From positions 250,501 to 314,500 of the forward strand of contig NZ_QMDV01000003.1 of NCBI RefSeq assembly GCF_003284895.1: a DNA stretch of 64,000 bases, given 5' to 3'. Of the stretch, positions 62,582-64,000 are shown one piece after another. The DNA is from Pontibacter arcticus (GTDB lineage: Bacteria > Bacteroidota > Bacteroidia > Cytophagales > Hymenobacteraceae). How positions within the stretch are numbered: the stretch's first letter is position 1; every line of letters starts with the position of its first letter. The notes under the pieces are model-generated. The model had not been told where the DNA came from. It made no database searches and worked only from the letters and a program-made list of their open reading frames with translations. A program made the translations under genes and the position numbers.

Positions 62582-63673
62582 TTAGTCTTTTGTCGTTTTT
62601 ACCTTTCGGATGCTTAACACAGAACCCGGGCGAACCTGTAACACACCCGACTGAATGATGGTATCGCCAGGAGCAATGCCTTCTGTTATCTGGATCATGG
62701 TTTCAGAGCGCTGCCCGATTTTTACCATAACCGGTTCTGCTTTGCCGCCTTTCACTATAAATAGTTTGTGGCCTGTTGCCTCCGGTACAATCGCTTCGGT
62801 TGGTACAAGTATAGCTTCGGCTGTTTCTTTCAGGGTGAGTTCTGTTCTTACAAAAGCGCCAGGTTTTATTTCTTCGTTTGCGTTGGCATAAATAGCTCTT
62901 ACCTGCAGCGTACGGGTGGTAGGGTCGATGTTTGGTTGTATCGCGTATACTTTGGCTTCCATCGTATTGGGGTTGCCTTCCGTAGAGAACGTGATCTTAT
63001 CGCCTTCTTTTACCTGCTGGCTGTAACGGCCCGGTATTGCGAAATCTATTTTAATCGGGTTGATATCCACGATGCGGGCAATAGGTGTAGCGGCTGTTAC
63101 GTAGCTGCCTTCGCTTACCTGGCGCAAACCAACCACACCATCAAAAGGGGCACGTACATAGGCTTTTGCTAACGAAGCTTTCATTGCCTGGATATCCGCA
63201 GTGGCGGTGGCCAGCTGGTTGCTAACCTGTTCGTACTCTTGTCTGCTGATGTATTCTTTTTCCAGGAGGGTGCGCTGGCGCTGTTCCATATCGCGATACA
63301 GGCGCTGGTTCGACTGCAGTTTCTGAAGCTGTGCCTGCATTTCCTGGTCGTTGATGGTGAGCAGCAACTGGCCTTTTTTAACTTTATTGCCTTCTTCAAA
63401 GTTGATCCCGGTTACGCGCCCCGAAATTTCGCTGCGCAGCTCTACTTCTTCGTTTGGAAGAACAGTACCGGTTGTGGTAATTTTATTCTGATAAGCCGAC
63501 GGCGAAACTACATATACATCCACTGCAACTTTCTGAGCAAGGGGGCCTCCACCTCCGCCGCCGCCAGGGCCAGCTTTCGGACCTTCATCCTTCGAAAAAA
63601 CTTTTGTAAAGAGCAGGTAACCAACCGCTGCCGCTGCAACGAGTATAAGGATAGTTTTTAGGGTTTTGTTCAT
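62582..63673 (-). CDS. RND efflux periplasmic adaptor (membrane fusion protein)
   Basis: Links pump and TolC. N-terminal membrane anchor (about 6-24) with no lipobox, then a glycine-rich linker (GPGGGGGGG), the lipoyl half (SEISGRVTGINFEEGNKVKK and APFDGVVGLRQVSEGSYV), an alpha-hairpin (about 110-165), and the beta-barrel domain (FAIPGRYSQQVKEGDKITFS). Length 363. First gene of the operon; no TetR regulator is adjacent. Confidence 0.94.
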   Translation of the reverse strand: MNKTLKTILILVAAAAVGYLLFTKVFSKDEGPKAGPGGGGGGGPLAQKVAVDVYVVSPSAYQNKITTTGTVLPNEEVELRSEISGRVTGINFEEGNKVKKGQLLLTINDQEMQAQLQKLQSNQRLYRDMEQRQRTLLEKEYISRQEYEQVSNQLATATADIQAMKASLAKAYVRAPFDGVVGLRQVSEGSYVTAATPIARIVDINPIKIDFAIPGRYSQQVKEGDKITFSTEGNPNTMEAKVYAIQPNIDPTTRTLQVRAIYANANEEIKPGAFVRTELTLKETAEAILVPTEAIVPEATGHKLFIVKGGKAEPVMVKIGQRSETMIQITEGIAPGDTIIQSGVLQVRPGSVLSIRKVKTTKD

Positions 63674-63865
63674 CTATGTACTAACACCGTTGTTATAAGT
63701 TCTGGTAAGGCTTCCTGTTTGCAACAAGGCAAACAAGAGGAAGTTTAAAGTTACATCTTTCGTAATTACTATAAAATGTAATGGGCCTAAACTCTACGAA
63801 TAAGCACTTTGTTAAGACAAACAACCTGCTTCGAGGTTTAATCCGTTTATAAATATTTCTTTCTG

Positions 63866-64000
63866 ATGGCAGAGAAACAGGGTAAAAAGAATTTTTTTGA
63901 GGATGTGTATGAGGTGGTAAGGCTGATACCGGAAGGCCGCGTGACATCATATGGTGCAATTGCCAGTTACCTCGGCTCCAAGGGGTCGGCGCGCATGGTG
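63866..64000 (+). CDS. MGMT-family protein, N-terminal part (cut by window end)
   Basis: The first 45 residues (MAEKQGKKNFFEDVYEVVR, then LIPEGRVTSYGAIASYLG) match the start of the DNA-binding domain of O6-alkylguanine DNA alkyltransferase-like (Atl/MGMT) proteins: F-x-V-x-x-IPxGRVxxYGxIA. The active-site PCHR, or its Trp variant in Atl proteins, lies beyond the window edge, so enzyme versus alkyltransferase-like cannot be decided. Divergent from the efflux operon. Confidence 0.85.
   Translation, partial: MAEKQGKKNFFEDVYEVVRLIPEGRVTSYGAIASYLGSKGSARMV

Noticed and set aside
63693..63959. 88-residue minus-strand frame upstream of the adaptor
   Set aside because: Overlaps the MGMT-family start on the other strand and has no recognisable content.

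Overview
The window looks like a chromosomal segment of a Bacteroidota bacterium, most likely a Cytophagales member of the Hymenobacteraceae type (Pontibacter, Rufibacter or a relative). This rests on the Bacteroidota-specific rpoZ, the type IX secretion gene porD lying in a bamD-rpoZ-coa-porD row, several promoters of the TTTG / TAnnTTTG kind, lipoprotein-rich small secreted proteins and moderate G+C. The family placement is inference. There is no rRNA, transposase, integrase, phage gene or CRISPR array; apart from one tRNA-Ser the window is housekeeping and envelope genes.

Layout. 1-9300: fragment of an exported protein, mutL, two rhomboid proteases, a tiny TonB-plug-like protein, mdh, tilS and an OstA/LptA-like protein. 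9300-16300: an envelope and cofactor operon (bamD, rpoZ, a split coaC/coaB pair, porD), two small orphans, recN and fabI. 16300-24800: cupin, Kazal lipoprotein, three YtxH-type stress proteins in a row (the third frameshifted), lysS, an orphan 343-354 residue protein, a Cys/Met PLP enzyme and ggt. 24900-33700: prc, SGNH esterase, DUF4142 lipoprotein, a lone receiver, a stress glycine-zipper protein, an ECF sigma factor with a membrane anti-sigma/trypsin fusion, and proline dehydrogenase. 33700-40200: shikimate genes (DAHP synthase-chorismate mutase; aroB-aroA) around an opposing Ca-type P-ATPase. 40200-51200: a BtuF-like protein without a signal peptide, M42 peptidase, acyl-CoA carboxylase beta subunit, clpC, WbqC, LpxL-like acyltransferase and an ABC pair. 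51200-64000: threonylcarbamoyl-AMP synthase, mltG, a thioesterase/YihY pair, DUF4153 protein, tRNA-Ser, NeuD-like acyltransferase, a complete RND efflux operon (adaptor-pump-TolC) and the start of an MGMT-family gene.

The most striking signal is not a gene. The heptamer AAGTATA (complement TATACTT) occurs about 180 times by hand count, roughly once per 350 bp, against about 8-12 expected by chance. It occurs on both strands, inside and between genes, repeatedly as inverted pairs forming the arms of hairpins at gene ends. It is absent from strongly conserved genes such as clpC and pccB and dense in weakly constrained ones. This is how DNA uptake sequences of Neisseria and Haemophilus, or HIP1 of cyanobacteria, are distributed. 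The window also holds several REP-like or foldback intergenic elements, one of them a dispersed repeat present twice in opposite orientation.
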